From contig JAXMCR010000004.1 in assembly GCA_046349255.1 (NCBI GenBank), forward strand, positions 558,001-622,000: a DNA stretch of 64,000 bases, given 5' to 3'. Source of the stretch: DAIODI01 sp046349255 (GTDB lineage: Bacteria > Pseudomonadota > Alphaproteobacteria > Rhizobiales > Aestuariivirgaceae). Position numbers and translations under genes: made by a program. Under the pieces are notes generated by a model. It was not told the origin of the DNA. It did no database searches and worked only from the letters and a program-made list of their open reading frames with translations. Positions 1 to 7,417 of the stretch are shown in pieces (position 1 is the stretch's first letter; every line of letters begins with the position of its first letter).

Positions 1-3
1 GGC

Positions 4-28
4 GGAACCAGAACACGCTCCGACTGTT
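4..28 (+). promoter_or_regulatory. EcfG-type promoter, one mismatch
   Basis: GGAAC at 4-8 is followed after 16 bases by TGTT at 25-28. The known EcfG (general stress sigma factor) consensus in Alphaproteobacteria is GGAAC-N16/17-CGTT, so one base of the -10 differs. It lies about 45 bases before the start codon of the PRC-barrel gene. EcfG itself is encoded at 4948-5562. Confidence 0.5.
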
Positions 29-74
29 GTCCACACGAGCGGTCACGCTCTCAGGTTCAACAGGAGGTTCTACG

Positions 75-938
75 ATGTCGAGATTTCTGGTGCGCGCCCT
101 CGGGGCAGCGCTTCTCGTCGCATCACCGTCGGCGGCATTCGCTGCCTGCAACATCGGCAATGCGGATCAGGCCGAGCAGAAGCTGAGCAAGGTCGAAGGC
201 ATCTATAGCGGCGACTACGGCGCGTTGCGCCGTGACATGCGCCAGCTTCGCACGACGGCCTACACCCTGCAGAAGTACGGACAGGACCAGGCATGCCAGC
301 AGGTCGTCGACTCGATCAACCAGCTGCTGCAGGATCCGAAGAAGTCGCTTCAGGCGGCGAGCAACGGTGCCGCCACCAACATGAGCACCGATACGACTGC
401 GACAACGGGCACCGCGACCGGCACCGCAGTCGGCAGCAGCACGACCAACTCCACGGCGATGAACAATACGGCCACCGACCAGACGGGTTCTATCGGCACG
501 GCCGGTTCGTCGTCCATGGAAGAGCGTCGCGCGTCCGCCGTACCGCTCACGCAGAGCAAGCAGATGAGCGCCAATGACATCATCGGCTCGGACGTCTACG
601 GCACCGACAACCGCGCCATCGGCGAAGTTGAGGACATCGTGGTCGGCGCGAACAACGAACCAGGCTATGCGGTCGTGTCCTATGGCGGCTTCCTCGGCAT
701 CGGCAAGGACCTCGCCGCTGTTCCGATGTCGGCGATCAAGGTGTCGCGCGACAACTACCTGTTCGTCGATTTCGATCGCGCACGCCTCGAGGCGGCGCCG
801 AAAGTGAAGCGCGGCAACAACAGCTGGTGGGCGAACTCGGATTGGCGCCGCCAGAACGACGCCTACTACATGACCAGCAGCAACAACACGAACTCCACGA
901 CTGGCACCGGCACGAACTCTTCAACGACCAACCAGTAA
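75..938 (+). CDS. PRC-barrel domain protein, exported
   Basis: A 287-residue protein. The ATG at 75 is preceded by AGGAGGT at 62-68; an upstream TTG in frame at 27 has no ribosome site. A signal peptide ends near AFAACNIG, so the protein is probably periplasmic. The middle is rich in Thr, Ser and Asn. A PRC-barrel domain occupies about residues 175-240 (DIIGSDVYGTDNRAIGEVED onwards), followed by a Ser/Thr/Asn tail. PRC barrels occur in photosynthetic reaction-centre subunit H and in RimM-like and stress proteins of unknown role. The function here is unknown. The EcfG-like promoter upstream suggests stress induction. Confidence 0.85.
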   Translation: MSRFLVRALGAALLVASPSAAFAACNIGNADQAEQKLSKVEGIYSGDYGALRRDMRQLRTTAYTLQKYGQDQACQQVVDSINQLLQDPKKSLQAASNGAATNMSTDTTATTGTATGTAVGSSTTNSTAMNNTATDQTGSIGTAGSSSMEERRASAVPLTQSKQMSANDIIGSDVYGTDNRAIGEVEDIVVGANNEPGYAVVSYGGFLGIGKDLAAVPMSAIKVSRDNYLFVDFDRARLEAAPKVKRGNNSWWANSDWRRQNDAYYMTSSNNTNSTTGTGTNSSTTNQ

Positions 939-949
939 CGCGCTGCGTC

Positions 950-986
950 GCGGCCCGGTGGAGACCCGCCGGGCCGCAGTCATTTT
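950..986 (+). terminator. Hairpin terminator after the PRC-barrel gene
   Basis: A 9-bp stem (GCGGCCCGG at 950-958 with CCGGGCCGC at 969-977) is followed by a short T-containing tail ending in TTTT near 986. It starts 12 bases after the stop codon. Confidence 0.5.
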
Positions 987-998
987 CGGTTCCCCACC

Positions 999-1023
999 GG
1001 AACAACTCTCCAGTGGTCTCGTT
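999..1023 (+). promoter_or_regulatory. EcfG-type promoter
   Basis: GGAAC at 999-1003, a 16-base spacer and CGTT at 1020-1023 match the EcfG consensus exactly. The start codon of the Gly/Tyr/Ser-repeat protein lies 46 bases downstream. Confidence 0.7.
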
Positions 1024-1068
1024 TGTCGACAGGACGACCGATTTTCAATCCAGCGAAAGGATGATGAG

Positions 1069-2544
1069 ATGGGCAGGTACGATTACAGTGCCGGCAGCCG
1101 CTATGAGAGTGGCAATGGCCGACAGGATGAGGACTGGGATCGCGGTAGCGGCTCGTACGGCGACGACGAGTCCGGTCGGCGCTCGGGATCCTTCAGCGAG
1201 CGCGGCTCGGGTGAGCGGTACGGCGAGGGTTATGGCCGTTCGTATGGCTCGCGGTCGGAAGATCGTTCCGGCTACGGGCAGTCGCGCCACGGCGGCTCCT
1301 ATGGCGGGCAGGAACAGGGCACCCGCGGCACATACAGCAGCCAGGGCGGATCCTACGGCAGTGAAGGGCAGGGCTACGGCAGCTCGCAGGGCGGCAGCAC
1401 GGGTGGATACGGCGCCGGTTACGGTGGCGGCAGCCCGGGCAGCTATGGCGGCTCGCAGGGCGGACAGGGCTACGGCGGTGCGCAGGGCGGCTACGGCTCG
1501 CAAGGCGGCTATGGTTCGCAGGGCGGCTACGGGCACAGCGGCGCCTCCCATGGCGGACAAGGCGGAGTCTTCGGCTACCAGGCCGGTCATGGCGCGTCCG
1601 GCGGCTCCCAGAGCGGCTATGGGTCAAGCGGCTATGGATCAGGCGGCTACGGCTCGGGCTCGCAGGGCGGCTACGGCTCCTCCGGCGGTGGTTATGGCTG
1701 GGGCGGCGAGTCCGGTGGTTCACAAGGTGGTTACGGCTCGTCCAACTACGGGTCGAGCGGCTCGCAGGACTACGGTTCCGGCGGCTATGGCTCTGGAACC
1801 CAAGGCGGCTCTGGAGGTTCGCGTGGGTCGGGCTACGGTTCGGGGGGCTACGGCTCTGGCGGGATTAGCGGATCCCACGGCGGATACGGATCGTCCGGCG
1901 GCTCAAGCTACGGGTCTGGCGGCTATGGCGGCAGCCAAGGGTATGGTGCGGGCAGCATGGGCGGCGGGAGCATGGGCTCCGGCGGTTACGGGTCCCAGGG
2001 CGGCCATCACCAAGGCTCATCCGGCAGCATGTCGGGCCAGGGCATGTACGGCTCGTCGGGCTACGGTTCCGGATCGCAGGGCTACGGCCAGGGCGGCTCC
2101 GGGCAGAGCAACCTCGGCGGCTACGGGCAATCTGGATCGCAAGGCGGCTTCGGTCAGCACGGCGGTCAGATGGGCTCCGGCCAGGGCTTCGAGCATGACG
2201 ACGACTACCATCACTGGCGGAACGAGCAGCTGAGCAAGCTGGACGAGGATTACCGCAACTGGCGCACCGAACGGCGCAAGAAGTTCTCGGACGAGTTCGA
2301 GAGCTGGCGCAAGCAGCGTGGGCAGGGCGGTAGTTCGTCCGGCCAGTCGGGTAGCAGCTCGTCGGGGCTTGGCAGCCTGAGTGCCGGGTCGTCGGGACTG
2401 TCGGGATCAGGTTCGAGCGACAGCGACACCAGCTCTGGCTCCTCGTCGGGCCTCGGTGCGTCGAGCGGGTCGTCGGGCAGTTCCGGTTCGAGCGGCAGCT
2501 CGTCCGGGTCGTCGGGCTCCTCGTCGAGCTCGAGGAAGTCCTAA
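1069..2544 (+). CDS. Gly/Tyr/Ser low-complexity protein
   Basis: A 491-residue protein. The ATG at 1069 is preceded by AAAGGA (1056-1061). About residues 1-380 are built from GYGS, GGYG and SQGG repeats with few hydrophobic residues, so most of the chain should be disordered. A short charged segment near residues 375-420 repeats a Trp-containing unit three times (HHWRNEQLSKL, YRNWRTERRKKF, FESWRKQRGQ), probably an amphipathic helix. The C terminus is almost only Gly and Ser. I see no signal peptide or enzyme motif. It is likely an EcfG-controlled stress protein and may be co-transcribed with the YciF-like gene 29 bases downstream. Its function is unknown. Confidence 0.75.
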   Translation: MGRYDYSAGSRYESGNGRQDEDWDRGSGSYGDDESGRRSGSFSERGSGERYGEGYGRSYGSRSEDRSGYGQSRHGGSYGGQEQGTRGTYSSQGGSYGSEGQGYGSSQGGSTGGYGAGYGGGSPGSYGGSQGGQGYGGAQGGYGSQGGYGSQGGYGHSGASHGGQGGVFGYQAGHGASGGSQSGYGSSGYGSGGYGSGSQGGYGSSGGGYGWGGESGGSQGGYGSSNYGSSGSQDYGSGGYGSGTQGGSGGSRGSGYGSGGYGSGGISGSHGGYGSSGGSSYGSGGYGGSQGYGAGSMGGGSMGSGGYGSQGGHHQGSSGSMSGQGMYGSSGYGSGSQGYGQGGSGQSNLGGYGQSGSQGGFGQHGGQMGSGQGFEHDDDYHHWRNEQLSKLDEDYRNWRTERRKKFSDEFESWRKQRGQGGSSSGQSGSSSSGLGSLSAGSSGLSGSGSSDSDTSSGSSSGLGASSGSSGSSGSSGSSSGSSGSSSSSRKS

Positions 2545-2573
2545 ATCAATCTGTCAGGGAAACGGAGGCCAAC

Positions 2574-3065
2574 ATGGCAGTGAAGTCACTGGAAGACCTG
2601 TTCACGGAAACGCTTCGCGACATCTACTACGCCGAGAAGAAGCTCGTGAGCACGTTGCCGAAGATGGCGAAGATGGCACAGTCGCCCGATCTCAAGCAGG
2701 CGATGGAGAAGCATCTCGAAGAAACGAAGACGCACGTGCAGCGCGTCGAGGAGATCTTCGAGGGGCTCGGCAAGCGAGCGAGCGCGAAGAAGTGCGAGGC
2801 GATGGACGGCATCGTCAGCGAGGCCGAGGAAGTCGCCAGTGAAGTGAAGGCGGAAGAGGTCGTCGACGCCGCTCTCATTTCGTCTGCGCAGACGGTCGAG
2901 CATTACGAGATCGCCCGCTACGGCACGCTGTGCGCCTGGGCGCGCGAGCTCGGGATGGACGACGCAGAGAAGCTGCTGCAGTCCACGCTCGAGGAAGAGA
3001 AGGCGGCCGACGAGAAGCTTACGATGCTCGCAGAAGAGGCAGTGAACCAGCGCGCGGCGGCCTGA
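2574..3065 (+). CDS. YciF-like ferritin-fold protein (DUF892)
   Basis: A 163-residue all-helical protein of the YciE/YciF (DUF892, ferritin-like) family. It has the typical start LEDLFTETLRDIYYAEKKL and the pattern HLEETKTHVQRVEEIF, then SAQTVEHYEIARYGTL and LEEEKAADEKL. These supply the Glu/His residues of a ferritin-type metal site. Members are general stress proteins whose activity is not settled. Its strongest relative in this window is the C-terminal half of the catalase fusion at 3397-4644. It is followed by a strong terminator. Confidence 0.85.
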   Translation: MAVKSLEDLFTETLRDIYYAEKKLVSTLPKMAKMAQSPDLKQAMEKHLEETKTHVQRVEEIFEGLGKRASAKKCEAMDGIVSEAEEVASEVKAEEVVDAALISSAQTVEHYEIARYGTLCAWARELGMDDAEKLLQSTLEEEKAADEKLTMLAEEAVNQRAAA

Positions 3066-3085
3066 TCAATCAGGATACGGTTTGA

Positions 3086-3116
3086 AAGGAGGGAGGCGGA
3101 CCGCCTCCCTCTTTGC
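3086..3116 (+). terminator. Rho-independent terminator
   Basis: The stem GGGAGGC (3091-3097) pairs with GCCTCCC (3103-3109) across a 5-base loop. It extends outward through AAAGGA/TCTTT pairs and ends in CTTT. It follows the DUF892 gene at 2574-3065. Confidence 0.75.
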
Positions 3117-3136
3117 TATCCCCCGCGATCCGGAGA

Positions 3137-3256
3137 CAAAAAAGAGCGGGATTCCCTGAGGAATCCCGCTCCCGCATCAGAAAGGTCGCATCGGGTTTTA
3201 GGGGAGGACAAGCCCGCAACGGCAGCGGGAGACCCCGAAACAACCACCCTGACGCA
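3137..3256 (-). ncRNA. Candidate small RNA with its own terminator
   Basis: The region 3066-3396 has no gene on either strand. Read on the minus strand, it has a 12-bp terminator stem (arms 3160-3171 and 3144-3155, 4-base loop) followed by six Ts (3138-3143). Upstream lies a longer hairpin whose arms GTTTCGGGG and CCCCTAAAAC enclose a CCCGC/GCGGG stem. Single-stranded stretches of this hairpin read TCTCCC and TCCTCCCC, able to pair with ribosome binding sites. Alphaproteobacterial small RNAs with CUCC-rich loops are known; whether this belongs to such a family is inference. The 5' end near 3256 is set from the promoter-like elements at 3263-3287. Confidence 0.45.
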
Positions 3257-3262
3257 TCGTAT

Positions 3263-3287
3263 AATGCGGCTCGTCGAATTTGGTTCC
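3263..3287 (-). promoter_or_regulatory. EcfG-like promoter for the candidate small RNA
   Basis: On the minus strand GGAAC (3287-3283), a 16-base spacer and CATT (3266-3263) differ from the EcfG consensus by one base. A TATAC stretch overlaps the -10 region, so a housekeeping promoter is also possible. Confidence 0.35.
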
Positions 3288-3396
3288 CGCGTGCAGGATA
3301 TTTGTTGGCGCTCCAGCCGGTTTGTTGCGCAAGTCGCGATGGAACCAAATGCCTTCCCGCCCGCTTTACGTAGGTGGCGGCTGGAGGCAGGGCGAA

Positions 3397-4644
3397 ATGT
3401 ATCATCACGTCAAGAAGCTCATGTACACGGTCCGCGTCGGCGAACCCAACCCGACGTTTGGCAACATGCTGCTCGAGCAGTTCGGCGGAGCCAACGGCGA
3501 GCTTGCAGCCGCCATGCAGTACTCGATCCAGGGCCTCAACTGCGAGGACATGGCCCGCAAGGACATGCTGATGGACATCGGCACGGAGGAGCTGAGCCAC
3601 CTCGAGATCATCGGCACGCTGGCCCGTATGCATCTGTCGCCGATGAAGGCGAAGCGCAACGAGGCGGAGGCCGATCCGCTGATCGCGATCGCCGGCGGCG
3701 GTGGCGTGACGCTGTGCAATTCCATGGGAAATGCATGGACGGCCGATTACCTGAAGATCACCGGCGATCTCGCGGTGGACCTGCATTCGAATATTGCTGC
3801 AGAGGCCCGCGCGAAGATCGTGTACGAACGGCTCATCAACTTTTGCGACGACCCCGGAACGCGCGACGCGCTCCAGTTCCTGATGACGCGCGAGATCGCG
3901 CACATGAAGGCGTTTGCCTTCGCGCTCGACTCCCTCGGGTTGCCAAGGTTCCAGATCGGCTCGCTGCCGCCAACCGAAGCCTTCACCAACAAGTACTTCA
4001 ACGACTCGACCGGAGAGGGCGATCTGGGCGAGATCGACGCGCGCGGTCCCTGGAACGAAGGTGGCGAGTGGGAATTCGTCGAGAACACGTCTCTTGCCGA
4101 GCAAGGGATGCCCGTGATCGACACGCGCAGCACGACGCCGGACAGCGAGGAGTTGCGATCGGTTCTGGCGGAGCATCTGCGAGAGCTCCTCCACGCAGAA
4201 AAGCAGCTTCTGAAGGCGCTGCCGAAGATGATCCAGGTCGTGAACTCCGAGAAGCTCGCGCAGGCAATCGAGAAGCACAATATCGAGACAGGCACTCACG
4301 TCGCACGTCTCGAGGAGGCGCTCAAGCTCATGGGCGTGAGCGCCCGCTCGAAGACTTGCCGTGGCATGCAGGGGCTCGTCGAGGAAGGCAACGAAGTGAT
4401 CAACGCAATGGATGGACGGCTGCCCGCCACCGCCGACCTGGCAGTGATCGCCGCCGCCCAAAAGGTCGAGCATTACGAGATCTCCGCTTACCTCACCGCC
4501 TGCAACCTCGCCAATCAGGCGCAGCTGCCGGCCGTGGCTCAGCTCCTGACGCTCACGCTCGGCGAGGAACGCGCCGCCGATCAGGAGCTCGGTATCATCG
4601 CGCGTTCGCTCATGAGCCAGGTCCAGCCAATGGCCGCAGAGTAA
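3397..4644 (+). CDS. Manganese catalase fused to a DUF892 domain
   Basis: A 415-residue protein. The ATG at 3397 has GGAGG at 3383-3387. Residues 1 to about 240 are a non-haem dimanganese catalase (hydrogen peroxide to water and oxygen). The ligand-bearing motifs are NGELAAAMQYS, EELSHLE, AEARAKIVYE and REIAHMKAF. Residues about 249-405 are a YciF-like DUF892 domain (LRELLHAEKQLLKALPKM, HNIETGTHVARLEEAL, AAQKVEHYEISAYL), resembling the protein at 2574-3065. Manganese catalases usually stand alone, so the fusion suggests a combined peroxide and metal-handling stress protein. It shares a stress setting with nepR/ecfG just downstream. A poor EcfG-like element lies at 3341. Confidence 0.9.
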   Translation: MYHHVKKLMYTVRVGEPNPTFGNMLLEQFGGANGELAAAMQYSIQGLNCEDMARKDMLMDIGTEELSHLEIIGTLARMHLSPMKAKRNEAEADPLIAIAGGGGVTLCNSMGNAWTADYLKITGDLAVDLHSNIAAEARAKIVYERLINFCDDPGTRDALQFLMTREIAHMKAFAFALDSLGLPRFQIGSLPPTEAFTNKYFNDSTGEGDLGEIDARGPWNEGGEWEFVENTSLAEQGMPVIDTRSTTPDSEELRSVLAEHLRELLHAEKQLLKALPKMIQVVNSEKLAQAIEKHNIETGTHVARLEEALKLMGVSARSKTCRGMQGLVEEGNEVINAMDGRLPATADLAVIAAAQKVEHYEISAYLTACNLANQAQLPAVAQLLTLTLGEERAADQELGIIARSLMSQVQPMAAE

Positions 4645-4701
4645 GGGGAAGTCTTGACGATGAAGCTATCACGCAGTCGGCGCGGGTGGTGTAATCTTGA
4701 T

Positions 4702-4727
4702 CGCCGGACGCCAATTTCCGGCGTTTC
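4702..4727 (+). terminator. Hairpin between the catalase gene and nepR
   Basis: CGCCGGA (4702-4708) pairs with TCCGGCG (4717-4723) across an 8-base loop and is followed by TTT. It could end the catalase transcript or lie in the nepR leader. It overlaps no coding sequence if nepR starts at 4755. Confidence 0.35.
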
Positions 4728-4754
4728 ATGACCGAGGCGACCAAGGTACGAGCC

Positions 4755-4973
4755 ATGCCCGACAACGGTGACGAAACCGCGGGAAAAACCAGACGCATCC
4801 ACCGGCGGGAAGAAGAGTCGGGGCAGAAGCAGGAGAAGCCCAAGGTCTACGGCATGATCGGCCAGAGGCTCAGGGATTACTTCGACGGCGTCGCCCGGCA
4901 ACCCATTCCCGACCGTTTCGAAGAGCTCCTGAAAAAGCTCGAGGACAATGGAAAGCCGGAACAGGACAAGTAG
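4755..4973 (+). CDS. nepR: Anti-sigma factor NepR
   Basis: A 72-residue protein from the ATG at 4755, which has AAGG at 4743-4746; an ATG at 4728 would add nine residues but lacks a ribosome site. The C-terminal half, IGQRLRDYFDGVARQPIPDR then FEELLKKLE, is the conserved NepR pair of helices that holds the sigma factor EcfG inactive. In the known pathway, phosphorylated PhyR draws NepR away and frees EcfG. The neighbouring ecfG overlaps it, as in most Alphaproteobacteria. PhyR and its kinase are not in this window. Confidence 0.9.
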   Translation: MPDNGDETAGKTRRIHRREEESGQKQEKPKVYGMIGQRLRDYFDGVARQPIPDRFEELLKKLEDNGKPEQDK

Positions 4974-5562
4974 ATTGGCCGAACCCAAGATCGCGCCCGT
5001 CGGCGATCCCCCATCCGCTGATCCAGCGCACGACTTCCGGAAACTGTTGACCGAGGCGATCCCGAGTTTGCGTGCGTTCGCAATCTCGCTCTCCTCGCGC
5101 ACGGATTTCGCCGACGATCTCGTGCAGGAAACGCTGATGAAGGCGTGGAACCACCAGGACACCTTCAAGCCGGGTACGAATCTGCGCGCGTGGCTCTACA
5201 CGATCCTGCGCAACGAGTACTACAGCGTGATGCGCAAGCGGCGTCGCGAGGTCGAGGACGCCAACGATTTCTACGCGGGCCAACTCGCTGTGCCCGGCGG
5301 TCAGGAAGGGCACATCGACATCGCTGAACTGCGCAGCGCCCTGATGAAGCTGCCGGACGACCAGCGCGAGGCGATCATCCTCGTCGGCGCTTCCGGCTTC
5401 TCCTATCAGGAGGCTGCCGAAATTTGCGGCGTCGCGATGGGCACGGTGAAGAGCCGCGTGAGTCGCGCCCGCACGCGCCTCGCCCTGATCCTCGAGGGCG
5501 GTCACCGCCCCGGTGAGACTGTGCCCAAGGCGGACGACGAAGACGGAACCAAAGGGTCCTGA
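4948..5562 (+). CDS. ecfG: General stress ECF sigma factor EcfG
   Basis: A 204-residue ECF sigma factor of the EcfG type. Region 2 is visible as LRAFAISLSSRTDFADDLVQ and TNLRAWLYTILRNEYYS. Region 4 is LPDDQREAIILVGASGFSYQ followed by a helix-turn-helix with GTVKSRVSRAR. It directs transcription from GGAAC-N16/17-CGTT promoters, several of which are visible in the first 9.2 kb. The ATG at 4948 overlaps nepR by 26 bases, giving translational coupling; a TTG at 4975 just after the nepR stop is an alternative start. The last codons contain an EcfG promoter for the next genes. Confidence 0.92.
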   Translation: MESRNRTSRLAEPKIAPVGDPPSADPAHDFRKLLTEAIPSLRAFAISLSSRTDFADDLVQETLMKAWNHQDTFKPGTNLRAWLYTILRNEYYSVMRKRRREVEDANDFYAGQLAVPGGQEGHIDIAELRSALMKLPDDQREAIILVGASGFSYQEAAEICGVAMGTVKSRVSRARTRLALILEGGHRPGETVPKADDEDGTKGS

Positions 5563-5570
5563 TCCCCGTT
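5545..5570 (+). promoter_or_regulatory. EcfG-type promoter inside the end of ecfG
   Basis: GGAAC (5545-5549), 17 bases, then CGTT (5567-5570) match the EcfG consensus exactly. The site lies across the ecfG stop codon and would drive the DUF3309 gene at 5601 and the transporter gene. Confidence 0.6.
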
Positions 5571-5600
5571 CCTTGCCGGAACCCGGGCAAGGAGAAGCGG

Positions 5601-5759
5601 ATGACCCTCGGTACGATCCTCATCATCGTCCTCGTTCTGGTCCTCGTCGGAGCCTTGCCGAGCTGGAACTACAGTCGTTCGTGGGGTTACGGGCCCTCAG
5701 GTGGCGTCGGTCTGCTGCTTCTCATACTGGTCATTCTGGTTCTGATGAACAGAGTGTGA
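5601..5759 (+). CDS. DUF3309 small membrane protein
   Basis: A 52-residue protein beginning MTLGTILIIVLVLVLVGALP, then SWNYSRSWGYGPSGG and a second hydrophobic segment. This is the DUF3309 pattern of two short membrane helices around a W-x-Y/SWGYGP motif. GGAG at 5591-5594 precedes the ATG. Function is unknown; relatives are often stress-induced, and an EcfG promoter lies 30 bases upstream. Its stop overlaps the GTG start of the transporter gene. Confidence 0.8.
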   Translation: MTLGTILIIVLVLVLVGALPSWNYSRSWGYGPSGGVGLLLLILVILVLMNRV

Positions 5760-6907
5760 GCTTGGACGCGCGTGCGCCCGCCGAGAATGAGCCAGTCCTG
5801 GGGCGACCACGGTCTTCCGCGTGGCGGCGGTCACCACCGCCGCTCGTAGGCCTCTTCATTCTCGCCTGCATAGGCGCCGCGGTCTTGGCGCGAGACGTGC
5901 TCGTGCCGGTCGCCTTCGCCTTCTTCACGGCCGTAACGTTCCGCCCACTCATCCGGAAGCTCGCGCAGAAGCATATCCCGGCCTGGGTGTGCGCTCTTGG
6001 ATTTGTCACCGTCCTCCTCATCGCCACAATCGGTGCGTTCTACCTGTTCAGCGGCGCGATCGCGCAGTGGATCGCGGATGCGCCGCAGTTGCAGCGCGAG
6101 TTCGTGCGGAAGATGCACGACATCGGCGACATGCTTCGCAACCTCGCAACGCTCACCGAGCAGTTGCGAAAGGCGGCTGCGCCAGCGACGACGCCGGGGG
6201 AGCCGGTGCAGGAGGTCGTCGTCAAGGCACCGGTATTGCCCGATCTGCTCATGCTCGCGGCGAACTACCCGCTGAGCATCGCCGTCATGGCGCTCGGTGC
6301 TCTGGTCCTCACGATGTTCCTGATGGCGTCGGGCGATCTTTTCTACGAGAAGCTCATCAAGGTCCTGCCGACCCTCTCCGACAAGAAAAACGCGCTGCGC
6401 ATAACGTACGACGTCGAGCACGAAGTTTCGCGCTACCTCGTGACGACCGCCGCAATCAACGCCGGCGTGGGTGCAGCCGTCGGCGGGTCGTTCCTGTTTC
6501 TCGGCATGAGCACGCCGCACTTGTGGGCGCTGTTCGCCTTCGCGCTGAACTTCATTCCCTACCTCGGGCCGCTGTTCGGAATCGCCTTGTCCGCGGCCGT
6601 GGCGATTGTGGCGTTCCCGACGCTGCACCAGGCGCTGCTCGTACCGATCGCCTATTCCGTGGTGGTGGCGACTGAATCGAATCTGGTCACGCCGAGCATC
6701 GTGAGCCGGCACCTGAGCCTCAACGCCGTTGCGGTGTTGATCTCGGTCGCGTTCTGGACGTGGGCGTGGGGAATAGCGGGAACGGTGCTCGCCGTCCCGT
6801 TCCTCGTAACGTTGCGTGTCCTTTGCGATCACTTGCCGAGCCTGGCGGGACTGGGCGAGTTCCTGTCGGAACGCAAGTCGGAGAACGGGACGGCGAATTC
6901 GTCCTAA
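5756..6907 (+). CDS. AI-2E/PerM-family transporter
   Basis: A 383-residue membrane protein. The GTG at 5756 overlaps the previous stop codon and is my choice of start; the longer upstream reading runs through DUF3309 and ecfG in another frame. About eight hydrophobic segments are visible. There is a periplasmic loop near residues 100-155, and the family-typical FIPYLGPLFG with the later VTPSIVSRHLSLN. PF01594 members export small molecules or exchange sodium; the substrate cannot be read from sequence. Position suggests stress-linked expression with ecfG. The stop codon overlaps that of the convergent 25-residue gene. Confidence 0.85.
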   Translation: MSLDARAPAENEPVLGRPRSSAWRRSPPPLVGLFILACIGAAVLARDVLVPVAFAFFTAVTFRPLIRKLAQKHIPAWVCALGFVTVLLIATIGAFYLFSGAIAQWIADAPQLQREFVRKMHDIGDMLRNLATLTEQLRKAAAPATTPGEPVQEVVVKAPVLPDLLMLAANYPLSIAVMALGALVLTMFLMASGDLFYEKLIKVLPTLSDKKNALRITYDVEHEVSRYLVTTAAINAGVGAAVGGSFLFLGMSTPHLWALFAFALNFIPYLGPLFGIALSAAVAIVAFPTLHQALLVPIAYSVVVATESNLVTPSIVSRHLSLNAVAVLISVAFWTWAWGIAGTVLAVPFLVTLRVLCDHLPSLAGLGEFLSERKSENGTANSS

Positions 6908-6981
6908 AGGACGTGGAACAGATAAAGCAGGATGATGATCGGGATCGGCACCCCGACGAGCCACAACAGTGCGCCGCGCAT
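6904..6981 (-). CDS. 25-residue membrane peptide
   Basis: A very short gene encoding MRGALLWLVGVPIPIIILLY then LFHVL, a single hydrophobic helix with a central Pro-Ile-Pro. Similar tiny proteins are common in Alphaproteobacteria, and their role is unknown. AGGGG lies upstream on the minus strand, separated from the start by about 7 bases. Its stop overlaps that of the convergent transporter gene. It could be part of the minus-strand stress group. Confidence 0.55.
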   Translation of the reverse strand: MRGALLWLVGVPIPIIILLYLFHVL

Positions 6982-6997
6982 CGTTATCGCCCCTGCC

Positions 6998-7417
6998 TTA
7001 TTCGTCCATGCCGCTCGAGAAATCATCCGGACGCGAACTGCCGAAGTCTCGCGAGCCGTAATCCCGCATGCCGCCGGCAATCGCGGCACCGATCAGCGCG
7101 CCGAGGCCTGCGCCGGCAAGGCCCAGCACCACCGCGTTGTCCTGCACGAAGTTGCGGATACTGCGCCGCTCGGGCAGGCTGTCGCCCGCCATTTCGGCCC
7201 ATTCGGCGAGCGCCGACTTCATGCGGCCGGCGATCTGCTCTGCCGAGCGCATGTAGCTGTCGCTCTCCTGTCGGCCGCGAGACGCGACCCCACTACGTCC
7301 GCCGCTACGGCGTCCCTTGGGCGCGCCGCCGTTCGATGCGCTACTAGTCTGCTGCTTGCTGCGACCGCGGCCGCCGCTCTTCGTCGCTGCCGAATGCGGA
7401 GCGTTCTTCGAAGCCAT
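6998..7417 (-). CDS. Small stress-group protein with C-terminal membrane helix
   Basis: A 139-residue protein. The N terminus is basic and rich in Gly, Ser and Arg and probably disordered. A helix follows (YMRSAEQIAGRMKSALAEWA), then FVQDNAVVLGLAGAGLGALI and a Gly-rich membrane segment, and a polar tail. The layout resembles DUF883/ElaB-type membrane-anchored proteins, but I cannot assign a family firmly. The ATG has GGAG upstream and overlaps the preceding gene by 74 bases. Last gene but one in the minus-strand group that starts at 9091. Confidence 0.7.
   Translation of the reverse strand: MASKNAPHSAATKSGGRGRSKQQTSSASNGGAPKGRRSGGRSGVASRGRQESDSYMRSAEQIAGRMKSALAEWAEMAGDSLPERRSIRNFVQDNAVVLGLAGAGLGALIGAAIAGGMRDYGSRDFGSSRPDDFSSGMDE

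Noticed and set aside
27..74. Extended start of the PRC-barrel gene at a TTG
   Set aside because: It has no ribosome site, and it would place 16 polar residues before a clear signal peptide. The ATG at 75 has AGGAGGT.
827..2233. Alternative long frames across the Gly/Tyr/Ser repeat gene
   Set aside because: They are Ala/Arg or Thr/Ala-rich translations of the repeat DNA. Only the frame from 1069 has a promoter, ribosome site and patterned composition.
3341..3366. EcfG-like element before the catalase fusion (GGAAC, then GCTT after 17 bases)
   Set aside because: Two of four -10 bases differ, so I did not list it as a promoter, although the gene is of the right type.
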